From: Neofusicoccum parvum
Taxonomy: Eukaryota; Ascomycota; Dothideomycetes; Botryosphaeriales; Botryosphaeriaceae
NCBI GenBank assembly: GCA_020912385.1
Contig: CP087208.1
Location: 3,348,001 to 3,412,000 of the forward strand
Length of the DNA stretch: 64,000 nt
Reading direction: 5' to 3'
The notes under the pieces are model-generated. The model saw only the letters and a program-made list of their open reading frames with translations. It searched no databases and had not been told where the DNA came from. The translations under genes were made by a program, and so were the position numbers. Below, piece by piece: positions 1-10,844 of this stretch (within the stretch, counting starts at the first letter, position 1; the number at the start of each line of letters is the position of its first letter).

Positions 1-1251
1 CCCTCTCGCATGAAGGACTTCGACCGCAAAGATCCGCATAGTGGCCGGACTCCGCTAGCGGCGGCGGCGGTGAGAGGCAATGTCGAGGTCGTGCGGCTGA
101 TGATCTCGAGCGGCAAGGTGAACCTCGAATCCAGAGACGCAGACGGCCGGACACCGCTAGCGCTTGCGGCGTTGGGCGGTCGTGTGGAGACTCTACGACT
201 ACTCCTTGCGAGCGGCAAGGTGAACCTCGAATCCAAGGACGCAGACGGCCGCACTCCGCTTGCTCTGGCTGCGTTCAGCGGAAGCGTCGAGACAGTGCGG
301 TTGCTTCTCAACTGCAAGGGCATTCGTGTCAACGTCCAGGATAATTTTGGCCGTACACCGCTCTCGCTGGCCGCGCAGGCCGGCGTTGTGGGCGTCATGG
401 AGCTCTTATTTCGGGCTGGCTCTGATCCTAAGTTGGGCGATACGGACCGTCGGACCCCGCTTTCTTTTGCTGCAGAGGAAGGGCTCCCCGGCGTGTCGAA
501 GTTCCTGGTCGAGGTATGTCGAGTTGAAAAGTATGCAAAGGACATCCATGGAGCCAGCCCACTCGATTATGCAGACTGGAGGAGGGAATCCCTTACGGCA
601 GGCGAGTTTGGACTTATTCCAGAGTACGACGCGGTGATCGGAATGCTGCGCAAGGACAACTCGCAACCACGGCTGCTCGAATCATGCCGGACAGAAGTTC
701 AGCAACAGAAACCACAACATGGGAGAATGTTGGGACACGAACCTCGTCACCCACACCCGGGGTTAAATCAGTCGCATCACAGCCACGCCTTGCAACATCA
801 TGCACCTTCATATCATCACGCACCCTCACAGCATCAGCAGCCGCACGATCAATACTCTCATTCTCAAAGAAAGCCGCAGTATACTACGACCTCCCCTCAT
901 GAAGCGGCGTCTCATCAAGGAGCAGACTTCCATCACGTACCTCACGTTCAACCTGCGACAGACTGGCCATATGAAGTTCATTCGCCCCACAGTAGCCTCG
1001 GACGCAGCGAGTACGATTATGGCGGACATGGCGACATCAATTCGGGGTACGGCAGCACCGGTTACAACTATGAAGATGAAGATGATGGAGACGGCCACGT
1101 GGGGCAGAGACATCATGAGTATGGACGCAACGGATATGGGCATCACGGTAATGAAGACAGCGGGTATGGAGACGAGGTAAACAGTGAAAATGGTCAAACA
1201 GACGACGGATATAATGACGATGACTCTAACGACGGGGGATATCATAGTTAG
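1..1251 (+). CDS. Ankyrin-repeat protein, C-terminal part (cut by window edge)
   Basis: The frame is open from the first base, so the true start lies to the left; the first in-frame ATG is at 10. Counting from there, residues about 10-175 form five ankyrin repeats, visible as repeated GRTPLALAA cores spaced about 34 residues apart. Two units (around 115-255) are nearly identical, so they duplicated recently. Residues about 235-330 are rich in His, Gln and Pro, and the last 80 are rich in Gly, Tyr, Asp and Glu with no fold visible. Ankyrin arrays bind proteins; in Pezizomycotina they are often the C-terminal sensor of NACHT-type NLR-like proteins. That this is an NLR tail is inference, supported by the NLR-like gene 1.4 kb downstream on the same strand. 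The stop is TAG at 1249-1251. Confidence 0.8.
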   Translation, partial: PSRMKDFDRKDPHSGRTPLAAAAVRGNVEVVRLMISSGKVNLESRDADGRTPLALAALGGRVETLRLLLASGKVNLESKDADGRTPLALAAFSGSVETVRLLLNCKGIRVNVQDNFGRTPLSLAAQAGVVGVMELLFRAGSDPKLGDTDRRTPLSFAAEEGLPGVSKFLVEVCRVEKYAKDIHGASPLDYADWRRESLTAGEFGLIPEYDAVIGMLRKDNSQPRLLESCRTEVQQQKPQHGRMLGHEPRHPHPGLNQSHHSHALQHHAPSYHHAPSQHQQPHDQYSHSQRKPQYTTTSPHEAASHQGADFHHVPHVQPATDWPYEVHSPHSSLGRSEYDYGGHGDINSGYGSTGYNYEDEDDGDGHVGQRHHEYGRNGYGHHGNEDSGYGDEVNSENGQTDDGYNDDDSNDGGYHS

Positions 1252-1344
1252 ATTAGCATTAGGGGTTCTAGCACCATAAATCGGCAAGTAGGATACCTGC
1301 TCACGCCGAAAAAGCGGGGTCGACCCTAACCAAAAGGTTTAATT

Positions 1345-2054
1345 GAGTTGAGTTGAGTTGAATTCATTTACCCTGACCCATCGCCCTGAGCGATATGCAG
1401 GCTACGACTATTCAAAGAATTTCAATGCTAGTATATATGTTGTGTGTCAATTTGAGAGAAGGAGAAGGTAAAGGGAGGCGGAGAGTAAGGTATTAGGTGT
1501 GTAGTGTAAAGAGTGTTCTACGCTATAGGTTCATCTCTGTTTATAAACCGCTGTGTGTCTTGTACGAAGCTGAGAATAGCCTATAGCTATAACGTTATTA
1601 TCCTGTACTTATTTTCTTTACTCTACGTAGCTGCTGTGTTACTTAGTGGCTTTCTACCTAGTAAGGCTGATAGGCTATTGTTGAACGGCGCGAGAAAGTA
1701 GACACCGCTGCCTTCTTTATGCATGCTACTTGGGCTTCTTATATACGCGTGCATAACGGGACTCGGAAGTGTACCTATCCGTGCGCATAAAGGGGAAGTG
1801 TTACATGTAGTTGCAGGTGCGTTGCATAACAGTAAGACAGGTAGTGCTGGTACATGGATAAAACAGTAAAGAGACGTGTGTTTGAGAGGCGAATGTGGTT
1901 GACAGCTGTTCTTTTATAAGCTACTTTCTTAAAGTATCTTCTAACGGCCTTACTAAAGTAGGTAATAGTTAAGAAGAATATATAATACTAATTTAACTTC
2001 TTTATATTTATACTACTTATTATTAATGCGGCCTATCCGCTTATAGTTGTGATG
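1345..2054 (-). mobile_element. RIP-damaged 3' end of a LINE (same family as 60150-61155)
   Basis: The reverse complement matches the 3' part of the LINE at 60150-61155: the RNase H-distal coding end, the 3' UTR and the (CTCAA)n tail, here seen as GAGTTGAGTTGAG at 1342-1362. Differences are almost all C-to-T or G-to-A, which is the RIP pattern. The element is split in two by the LTR-like insertion at 1679-1904; both halves line up with the uninterrupted copy. Homology fades near 2054, so the element is 5'-truncated, as is usual for LINEs. No functional ORF remains. Confidence 0.85.
1679..1904 (-). mobile_element. Solo-LTR-like element, TGTCAACC..TTCGACA family (copy a)
   Basis: On the minus strand it begins TGTCAACCACATT and ends CGCCGTTCAACA, with one C-to-T change against the family end TTCGACA. 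The flanks are GCTAT (1674-1678) and GCTGT (1905-1909), a 5-bp target duplication with one transition. Removing the element rejoins the surrounding LINE without loss. The inner 150 bp differ strongly from the copy at 31224-31439, so only the two ends are conserved. Confidence 0.8.
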
Positions 2055-2645
2055 GTTCAACCCCAGGGTGAGCGCTGAAGAGTTGGATTCCGTCTACACG
2101 AAGGTCAAGCTCGGGAGGAAAGGACACGCGTCCCCAGCGACTCTATATAAGCGAATACTAGCGCTACACGTGATCGCCGCGGATCCTCCAAGGCACCATC
2201 ATGGGTACAAACCATAACATTATCTAAGATTTTCTATTATACTATCTAGGTTATATATACTATTTCCTTAGCTACCTAGACCTGAAGTAATACTAGTAGT
2301 CTAAAGCTATATTCTCTAAGACGTATAGTTATAGCTTTAGTAAGCCTATCTACTTTATTATTCCCTCTAATCCTACTATAGCTTAGTATCTATTAGAGAG
2401 AGAAGCTGATTTAATAACTATTTAAGTTATTTTTTTTTCTACTTTCTATTCTTCTCTTCTTAAGTCTTAGCTTTATATATATAGTATAATAAACCTTTCA
2501 GCGATCATCCTAAGGTTGAGCCCTAATATTAATAGGCTTAATACCCGCGATTAGAACGTACTATCAAAAAACTTCATCGAGAAGTGTAATATAGGGTGTT
2601 GTATTGCGATCTTTATGAGTTGTACAAACAGCGATAGCCTTGTGA
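2055..2645. other. AT-rich stretch without an intact gene
   Basis: From about 2215 to 2500 the sequence is dominated by TA-rich runs typical of heavily RIP-mutated DNA. No ORF or recognisable family is visible. The missing NACHT part of the downstream NLR-like gene would be expected here, so it may have been destroyed or deleted. Confidence 0.5.
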
Positions 2646-5600
2646 GTGAAGGTGTCTGAGAAACTTAAGATCAAAGTAGGCAGTAATGAGAACGGCGCCG
2701 ACATTCACGAGTACTTGAAGGGGGAGCTTGAGTTAGGCTTTCTGTCGAACTTGCAAAAGTACGACGCCGCACTGTTACTAGTGCGTGCTAATATGCCTTA
2801 TATGCTGACACTTTCCCAACGACAGCCCTGCGAAAAGGGAAAGACATGTGAGACAGGTTCTGAAGGTGCTGAGGCAGCGTGCAGACAGAATGTAAGGCCC
2901 TCTCCTATTTCACATGGTACAGATACTGACAGTTGAGTGCTGTATAGGTTCCTCTGGGCCAAGCTCCAAATGCGAATAATCTGCCGGTACACGACTGCGT
3001 TCGGCGTCACGAACTCGCTCAATAATCTGCCACTGCACAACGACATGCAATCCCTCTACCAGAGAATTGTCCAGGGATTCGAGTATTTGACGGACTGGGA
3101 GAGAGATGTTGCAAGAAAGGCCATATCCCTGCTGGTCAACACCATGAGATTGATACCGCTGCAAGCTTTGCCAGCCGCCCTCGCAGTCGATATGGAAAAT
3201 ACCGAGCTCGACAAGATCAAACTCAGCAATCTCGCCAAAGATCCGCAGACCGTAGTCCGAATATGCAATCCTCTGGTAGAAATCGACGAAGAGCTCGGCG
3301 TCTATCGACTTTGCCATCCCTCAGTCTATGATTATTTCAGCGACCATCCACCATCTGGAGGCCATGACCTCGTGGCCGAAATCAGTTTGTCGTACCTGTG
3401 TCTCCCTCAATTTTCCAGAGGACCTTTCAAAGGCGCCACTTGGTTGAAGCCAGGACAGCTCGAGATTTTCATGCGTGACCATCCCTTCCTGGAGATAGCG
3501 TCCTGTCACTGGGGCCGTAACCTGCGGATGAGCAAGGCACATGAGTCAAAATCCCTACTTAAGCTTTTCAAAAAGCCTCAGAATCTACTTCTGTCCTTCC
3601 AGGTGCTCTGGGTCAGCCTGCAGGAGGACGTGGCGGTGAACGTGTGTCCCACGCACGTAGTCTGCTACTTTGGCGTGATCGGTTTTTTAGAATCTCCAAG
3701 GCGTCTTTTAGATCTCCGAAAGTACGACTCGTTCGGCCAGAAAGCAGTACACTGGGCAATAAAAAGTGAGGCAAGCTCCATAGAGGTCGATAACTCCAAG
3801 GACGATGAACACCGCACTCCTCTCTACTACGCCACGAGATGTGGCAACCTGGAGGTTGTGAAGCTACTCCTGGAAAAGAGAGCGAAAGTCAACTCGAAGA
3901 GCAAAAGATACGGCACAGCGCTGACCGTAGCTGCACATAAACGCCACGTCCCAATCGTCGAGACGCTCATCGCGGCCGGTGCTGATGTTAATATCAACGG
4001 CAAGTTTGGGACCGCGTTGCATGCCGCTGCGTCCAGCGGCTGCGAGGGCTCTGCAGCCTTGATCCTGGAACAGAAGAAGCTGCGGCTGAATGAGCATGGA
4101 GATAGATTTGGCACAGCACTACACAGCGCTGCATATAACGGCCATGACAGGATTGTGGAGATGCTTCTTGACAAGGGGTTTGATGTCAACAACATGAGCA
4201 GGAGCTACGGAAGTCCACTGGCGGCAGCGGCAGCGGGATGCTTTGAAAGCATCGACTCCGAGCCCTTCAAACAAACATTCCAGATATTGCTTAACTACGG
4301 TGTAAACGTCAACGCCCGGGGAGGCATGCACGAGACGGCTCTCCATGCCGCTGCGAGATTCGGCCACAGCGATCTGGTGGAGATGCTTCTGGACAGTGGA
4401 GCAACGGTTGACATGCCTAGTCCCCTGGGGACGCCATATCATGTTGCAAGCGACAACAGGAACCTTGAAGTCATGGAGATCCTCCGGGACCGAGGCGCCA
4501 GCACGACCGAGGACAGCTGTGAAGCGTGTGCGGAATCAGACTCGGAGCAGGGACAACAGGCTCCGCGAAAGAAGCTGGCCGCCGCCATATGGGTCCCACT
4601 GTGGAGACATGCACTCGCCAACAACGACAACAAAAAGATCGAATACATGGTCTCGGCCTACGAGAAAGCCTTCGAGGGTGCGATCAAAGGACAGAAGCAG
4701 GGCTTCATCCGACAGCTCGCTACGCTCAGCGAGAGGATATTCGTGATGGTGATCACCTTGGCCACCCGACAGCACGAGCCAAAGACAAACAGCTACCTCA
4801 AGAGGAAGCTGAAGATGGCGTGGCACGACGTCTCCTCGACATTTTCCTCCTCCACTCGGCACCCCGAGCACCAGCCCAGCCCGCTCGACGACGACACCAT
4901 GGAGCCCAGCCGCTCCCTCCTGCACCAAGCCTCGACCTTCAGCGAGACGGGCCCGGTGGAGAACCTGGCGGGGGTGCTGGACCGGCTGACGCGGGCGGCG
5001 GTGTCGATCCTGTCGTGCGCGCTGCAGAGCGGCGACGCCGAGGCCGTGGCCACCATCTCCGGCACCTGGGTCACCGGGCTGCACAACCTGATGGTGTCGC
5101 AGGGCGACCTGTTCGACGGCCGCGAGATGGTCGAGCGCCTCGTCAAGGCCCGCGCCGACGAGCTGCGCAGCATCCTGGCCGACCCCGACTTGGAGCCCGA
5201 CGACCGCCGCGACGCCGCGTCCAGGCTGGCCGACGTCGGCGTCGAGCTGCTGGCTACGGCCTTCGCCCGCGGCGACGAGTACCGCCCGCTGGTCGGCAGC
5301 TTCGCGCGGCTCTGGGCGTGCGCCGTCGGCGACGCGGCTGGTGGTGGTAGTGGTGGCGGTGGTGGTGGCGGCGGCCAGCCGATCCGCAAGAAGGACGTCG
5401 CCGATGTGATCGAGGCGTTCTTCATGAAGTTCCGGGATGCGCTGCGCGCAGGTGATGGCAAGAGGGTCGAGCTGATCGCTGAGGCCGGCGTGGAGATTCT
5501 GATCGAGATTGCTATCTCCGGCAATGAGGTCCTGCTTGAGATGATGGCCGATAATCTAGCCAGGATGATGCGGGAGGCCGTTGAGAGGAACATGGAAGAT

Positions 5601-5711
5601 CTGCTCGCCAAAGTGCTTCAGCGCAGGAGGGAGGCGTTGGAGGGTCAACTTGGAGACCCTCGTCTCGATGCCACCATGCGTGAAGATCTGATTCGGATAT
5701 TTACGCTGTAG
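2646..5711 (+). CDS. NLR-like protein: post-NACHT region + ankyrin repeats, N-terminus lost
   Basis: The main frame runs to the TAG-type stop at 5709-5711. A 56-nt intron (2892-2947; GTAAGG donor, CTGAC branch site, TATAG acceptor) joins an upstream frame so that the family motif MFLWAKLQM is formed across the junction. This motif and the helical segment after it (to about 3420) are typical of the region just after NACHT in fungal NLR-like proteins. Upstream, 2646-2780 still resembles the end of a NACHT domain but in another frame, and Walker A/B motifs are absent, so the gene is 5'-truncated or broken. Ankyrin repeats cover about 3800-4510 (six to seven units). The 400-residue C-terminal tail is helical and holds a Gly/Ser-rich linker at about 5338-5376. 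Such proteins act as intracellular sensors or in heterokaryon incompatibility; whether this copy is expressed is unknown. Confidence 0.7.
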
Positions 5712-6066
5712 AGTATAATGGGGGTATTAGGAATTGTCCAATGCAGATAAAGTAGCCATTGAAGACTGATTTCCTCCACAAGGCCATGGCTTTACCGATT
5801 AGTAAAAGCATTGGTGTACCGCCGTCATAGTCAAGCGTCTGGGTCTAGCTGATTTATGTATTGGGCGAGTCCGAGGTTTTTCATATGTGCTTGATCTGAC
5901 AAACGGGTAGCTGAAAATATGTAAATTTACTGCAGCTACTTTACGTTTGAATTGGGGCGTTCGAGTAGCTTTCTTTTTATGTATTAACCTTCTTAATGCC
6001 TATTTTATTTACAAGAAGTTCGCGAAGCCCTGAGATCTCGTAATTTCTCGGTCAAGGAAACATGAT
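5712..6066. other. Intergenic, convergent 3' ends
   Basis: This spacer lies between the convergent NLR-like gene (+) and the secreted-protein gene (-). It is moderately AT-rich. I see no ORF, RNA gene or repeat. Confidence 0.5.
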
Positions 6067-6818
6067 CTACCCGCTCATCGGGGGAACAGTGATGGTGTCA
6101 ATAGTCCAGACCTTACCGCCTTCTGTTTGCTTCAGCTCAGAGTAGGTAGCGCCCTGCGACGAGCCAACAGTGTCGCCGAAGGTGGTGTCGGCCTCCTTCA
6201 GCGTGATGACGGTGTTGAGGTACTTCTGCTCCTCGATGGTGCCGGTGCAGTCATCCTGGCACTCAGTGCCGGTGCCATAGCCCCTCATGAACGGGCCCGA
6301 GTCGTACTTGAAGTAGGACAGGGACTTGCCCGTGTCGGCGTTGGTGACCTTCTGCTCCCAGGTGGTGCCGTCGTCCATCAGGTTGTACTCGATGCGGACC
6401 TTGGTGTCGCCGCTGATGGCGCTCGCGTCGGCGTCCTTCTGGCCGAAGCTGCCGAACAGCGACGCGCGGATGCACCACTGGCCGGCAGTGGCGCCGCACC
6501 AGGAGTTGTCGGCGTAGTTCTCGATGGTGGTCTGCACGAGGTCGCCCGTGCCGTTGCTCATGCCGGGCCACAGGAAGAGCGCGCCGTTCTGGCTGGGAGG
6601 CGCGGCGCCGGGGATGATGGTGGTGACGCTGGAGAGTTGGGTCAGTATGCATGTAGAGTGCTTGGCCTACGGCAATCATACGCGTTGATGATGGTCGACT
6701 TGGTGGGGCCGAGGGAGACGGCACCGCCCCAGGTGTCGGCTCTCTTGCCAAAGCCAGTGGCAGAGGGCATCGCCATAGCGGCGGCGGGGAGGACGGCGAG
6801 AGCAACGGAGGCACGCAT
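6067..6818 (-). CDS. Small secreted protein, possibly lectin/glucanase-like fold (232 aa)
   Basis: Two exons (6818-6682 and 6628-6067) flank a 53-nt intron with donor GTATGA, branch CTGAC and acceptor CCAG; spliced length is 699 nt, 232 residues. The ATG at 6818 is chosen because it opens a clear signal peptide (MRASVALAVLPAAAMA) followed by a Kex2-type KR pair at residues 25-26. The mature part contains a TIIPGAAPPSQNGALFLWPG segment, a region starting IENYADNSWCG, and four cysteines in two pairs (WCGA..QWCI and ECQDDC), which suggests two disulphides. It is likely beta-rich and resembles uncharacterised fungal secreted proteins annotated as concanavalin A-like. No catalytic residues can be named. 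It could be a cell-wall or host-interaction protein. Confidence 0.8.
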
Positions 6819-8337
6819 GATGACTGCTGTAACGAAGGTGGTTGGGTGAATGAGTGAATGAGTGAATAGGACTGTTGGACTGAAGGACAAGCAAGAAAAG
6901 TAGCGGCTTGAGTCTTATAGGTGAGCAGGCGCGCCAATGGATGGGTGGTTCCGCGAATGGGGGCCTGGCGGGGGAACTCAGGAACGGTGATCTACCTTGG
7001 CGGGCGGTTTGTGAAACCGGCACTTCGTGTTTACGTGATGGGACGAGTTGTTCCGTCTCTTGTTTCACGCCGCCTCGTCTGATGTCACAAGCTCACTAGC
7101 GGCTTGTGCATCTAAGCGTTTCATGAGGGCAGAGTGTGCGGGAAGTGGTAGCCGTAGGTGGACTATTCCTGCGGCGCTGCAGCGGCCACGCCCCAATCGG
7201 GAAACGCTGCCGAATGCTTCGTATTGGGCTTGATTCTTCCGCATCGAGGCGAGCGCTCGAGCAGTTTTGCCAAGTCTGTAGTTTCATGGTGCGCCTTGAC
7301 TGCATTTGGATGGCGGCGGTCAGCCTGAAGTAAATTGGGCTCCTGACCATCGTGGGGTGTTGCTGCGATGGCACGCATGCCGTGATCTCGCCGCCCCACA
7401 CATCTCGAAGCGAACCACGGCGGACCAGGGTTGTTTGGACTGCATCAGGACCGAGGCGCGCTCGTTTAATGCCATTTGGGGTTCTAGGTCGGTGTTGGTG
7501 AGGCAGACTGTGACTTGCAGCAGATGCTCCGCGAGCGATTACTATTCTCGGCTGAGATCTGGCGGTTACCTCAGCCGTCTGAGTGCAGTTGTTTGATATC
7601 GGTGCCATGCATCTGTGATATCCTCCGCCGGACTAACACCCCCCAAAATCGTCTGGACATGCCTTTCTCGCAGTCCACCGTTTTCTGCTGCAGTTGGGTT
7701 GGCTGCCCCTATTCCCATTGACGGGCATGAGATCACACACGAGAGTGTTGCCGGCGTCTGGTGAGGCTGATCGGTTTTGCGTGGAGCGGAGTCTACCTGA
7801 AACCGTACAGTCTACGGCCCGGTGGGTCGACATGCTGGTTCCGGGAAAGGACAAGGCAGGGCCGACCTCCGGCACCGATGTAGCTGCTCCAAACTTACCC
7901 CGAAGCAGTCGGCTTCTCAACTGCATCCCGCAACCCGAGAATCCGACGGCCTGAAGCCTTCGGCAAAGCGCATCCGCGGAAGAGCCCCGGAAACGTGCCG
8001 CGTTGATTAGCTGCACAACTGACTAGCCGTGAAGACACCGGCCGGAAATTTCTATAACCGTGGTCATATTTGCCGGAACACCGGCAGCTTGCCAAGTAAC
8101 CATGCCAGGATGCCGCCGAATCGTACCCGTCAACCTCACCCCCTGACGTGTCGCTGGAATTGCTCCCACTTCGCTGCAACGCGCCCCGGGAGTGTCGCTT
8201 TAAGCTTCATGCATCACTACTTTCCTCCGGGGTGGCATTCTAGAAACATTGGAACAGGGTATGCTTAGTCTAAAGTCTAAAAGTCTATTCTATCCTTCTA
8301 TCATCTTGTGCGCAATCCAACGCTCCCAGGCTAGTCG
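6819..8337. other. Long intergenic region, no convincing gene
   Basis: Several short overlapping ORFs occur on both strands (the longest, 7096-7608 on minus, is 170 codons), but none has a domain, a plausible intron pattern or a recognisable family. The region includes the promoter of the secreted-protein gene (a CT-rich stretch just upstream of 6818) and the 3' flank of the dehydrogenase fusion gene. Confidence 0.4.
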
Positions 8338-10265
8338 CTAATACACCACCGTCAACCCAGAGAATGCGCAGTTCTTGTCTTCATATACCTTCTCCTTCCT
8401 GCCATCCAACCCGCACCTCCAAATGGTTCCCCCAATATCCGCCACGTAGCAGACGCCATTCTTCCCATCAATCTTCAACCCAATAGCCTCATCAAAATTC
8501 TGCGCCACAACCCTGTAGTCCCCCACACCTCCCACCCTCCCGTCCACTGCACCCAGCTCCAGCCTATTCAGCGTATTCCCCCACGGCACCTCCCCCCGAT
8601 CCGTCCACCACACCGCCTCCTCCCCCTCCTCCACCTCCAGATCAATCGGCTCAGGCAGCCCCTCCAGCAAGCACCTCACATCCGTCCTGCCCGCCGGCCC
8701 GCACCCGTCCGGCACCTCCAACCGCGCACCCATCAGGCGGCCCTGCCCCGCCTTCGACGCGCCCTTCTGCGTCCAGAACAGCTCGCCGCGGCCCGGCGCC
8801 ACCGCGACGCCGACGCACCAGTGGGTGTGGTCATCGGCGTCGGCGACCGGGTCGCCGGTGCGCACGACGGTCTCGAGCGCGGCGCCGTCGAGCCCGCACC
8901 GGTGCACAGCCATGCCCTCGCGGTCCGCGATGTACAGCTTGCGCGCGCGCGCGTCCAGCGCCAGCTGCTTGGGCGTGTGCATGCCGCCGGCGCCGGGCGG
9001 GACGACGGTGCGCAGGTCGCTGCCGTCGAGCGCGCTGGAGAGCACGCTGCCGTCGGCGGCGGAGGGGTCGCCCATGTTGGTCCAGTAGAGGCGGTTGGTG
9101 GTGGGGTCGTGGACGAGGCCGTCGGGGAGCGGTTGGGCGTCGGCGAGTGTCCGGGTGGTGGTGCCGTCGGCGGAGAGCTCGAGGACGCGGCCGCGGTGGG
9201 GGATGTCGGCGGGGGTCTTTGCGGTGCCCAGGGGCTGGGAGAGGCCGAGGTCGAGGACGAGGAGTTTGGGTTGGGCGGTGGGTGAGGTGTCGGCCGGGGC
9301 GAGGAGACCGCCGTGGGTGCTTTTGCGGCCCAGCTTGCCCTGCGAAGTGTAGTTTTCCCGCAGGTACTCGACGTGCGCTGACGGCAGGCCGCGCTCCTGG
9401 ATGTAGTGCTCCTCGATGAAGGCGACGGTGTCCAGCCCAACATCTGACAGAACCGCATCAGCAAGGCCACAGCGCAGAAAAGGAGATCAACTTACCGTCC
9501 ATCATCCTACACGGCCCTTCCGTCTTCCCCGCAAACATCTCCACCCAGATCTCATCAACCTCTGCCGGCGTCGTCACCCCCTCCGCCAGCACCATCAGCA
9601 CCTCCCTCTTCACCGCCGCCCACACCCTGTTGAAGATGAACCCAGTGCTCTCCTTCGCAGCGACGTGCGGCTTCAGCCCAGCCTCGCGGTGGCGCTCAGC
9701 CAGCCACGGCAGCACGGCGGGCGCGGTGAAGCCGCAGGTCATCAGCTCGACGAGGCGGTTCGCGGGCGGCATCATGTAGTGCGTGTTCAGGATGCGCGGC
9801 CGGGTCGGTGCCGACACTTCGCCGAGCATCTCGCCCGACTTGTAGCTCGACGAGTTCGAGCACAGCAGCGCGTCGCCCGGCGCGTGCCGCTCCAGCTCCG
9901 CGAACGTGGCCGTCTTGAGCGACAGGATCTCCGGCACCGCCTCGAAGACCAACCACGCGTTGGCGACCGCGGCGGGGAGGTCGGCGAACGCGAGCGCGCC
10001 GCCCGGCTGCGCGCATCCGGTTACGGCGGCGTAGGAGGTGACGTTGTCGCGGATGTAGGCGAGCGCGTCGGCGCGTTGCTGCTCGCTGGGGTCGCGGATG
10101 TGGACGGTGTAGCCGGCGGAGGCCCAGCAGCATGCTGGGGCTGTTAGTGGGATGGGTGGGGATGGAGCAGGGGGGCGTACCGATGCGGCGGCCAAGTACG
10201 CCGCCGCCGAGGATGGCGACGGGCCGAGTGGCGTAGGACTCTGGGGGAGTCCAAGATTCCGACAT
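8338..10265 (-). CDS. Fusion: 3-hydroxyacyl-CoA dehydrogenase family + SMP-30/YWTD-type beta-propeller (609 aa)
   Basis: Three exons (10265-10181, 10134-9496, 9443-8338) with introns of 46 and 52 nt give 1830 nt. Residues about 15-45 form the Rossmann start (AILGGGVLG). The catalytic-type His lies in NTHYMMPPANRLVEL, preceded by SNSSSY, and the second 3HCDH domain ends in VGLDTVAFIEEHY. This half resembles L-gulonate 3-dehydrogenase/lambda-crystallin enzymes, which oxidise a 3-hydroxyl group with NAD. From about residue 335 a propeller of the SMP-30/gluconolactonase or LDLR-B type follows, with repeats such as NRLYWTN, RKLYIADREG and EAVWWTDRG. Such propellers often act as lactonases. The two parts share one exon without a stop, so the fusion is real in this sequence. 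Substrate is unknown; a sugar-acid or lactone pathway is a reasonable inference. Confidence 0.85.
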
Positions 10266-10844
10266 TGTGTAGAGTAAATTCCAATCTTGGATCTGAAGGA
10301 GCGGTCCCAATTGAGCTGATGGCGGGATTCATCGCGCAGAGTTCACGAACTACATATATTCGCGGATTGGATGACGTCGAATTTGTGATGACGCTTGTCA
10401 GCCCGAGAGAGCAATTTGTCAGTCTGGATCCAAGCGTCGTTGTTGCAAAATAAGCCTGCACAGGCGGTCGGCCGAGGCGGGCGAGTCGGTGTTGAGGCAT
10501 TTGACTGCAGATCGCCACTGCACTAGGCGCAACGGCGTTAGTACGGAGACAGCTTGGTCTGAGGCCCGTCATACGAAATACCTTTGCTCGCCGCCTTGTA
10601 GAAGTCCATGTTGACCTGTTTTTCCTGCTCATCTACATGCAACCTGGAGGAAGAAGGTGTGTCGGTGCTCTCAAGACTCAGCCAATCAGAACCTCCGCAC
10701 GCCGCACTTACCCGGCATGAATACAAACTCTACTTGTTGCGAGCGCACGATGGGCCAGTAGAATCCGGTCTTCGTCAAATCAAAAGCAGAATTTGTTCAT
10801 CGAAGGTATACTAATATCTAACTAACCTGCGGTGCGTTTGACGT
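10266..10844. other. Intergenic with a doubtful small minus-strand ORF
   Basis: A coding-like minus-strand segment (about 10815-10538) contains frames such as GFYWPIVRSQQVEF and MDFYKAASKGISYDG. They could be joined by an intron starting GTAAGTGCGG near 10715, but no start and no family can be assigned. It may be the 3' exon of a lost gene. The region also serves as the 5' flank of the dehydrogenase fusion gene. Confidence 0.3.
10682..10715 (+). repeat. 34-bp CCAAT-containing motif, copy 1
   Basis: The block starts CCAATCAGAACCTCCGCAC and recurs at 13295-13328 in the same orientation with about four single-base differences. It contains a CCAAT box followed by GC-rich direct half-sites (CCGCAC twice). 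It could be a shared regulatory element or part of an old duplication. Confidence 0.5.

Noticed and set aside
2040..2120. A tRNA-like GGTTCAA box near the LINE relic
   Set aside because: The sequence around it does not fold into a cloverleaf and belongs partly to the LINE.
4526..5611. Arg- and Gly-rich ORFs on both strands over the NLR-like tail
   Set aside because: They are products of GC-rich third positions; the plus-frame protein continues the ankyrin gene.
7096..7608. A 170-codon minus-strand ORF
   Set aside because: It has no domain, no introns and a composition without coding character; other frames there are equally open.
8821..9285. Plus-strand ORF over the dehydrogenase/propeller fusion
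   Set aside because: It is a shadow of the real minus-strand exon.
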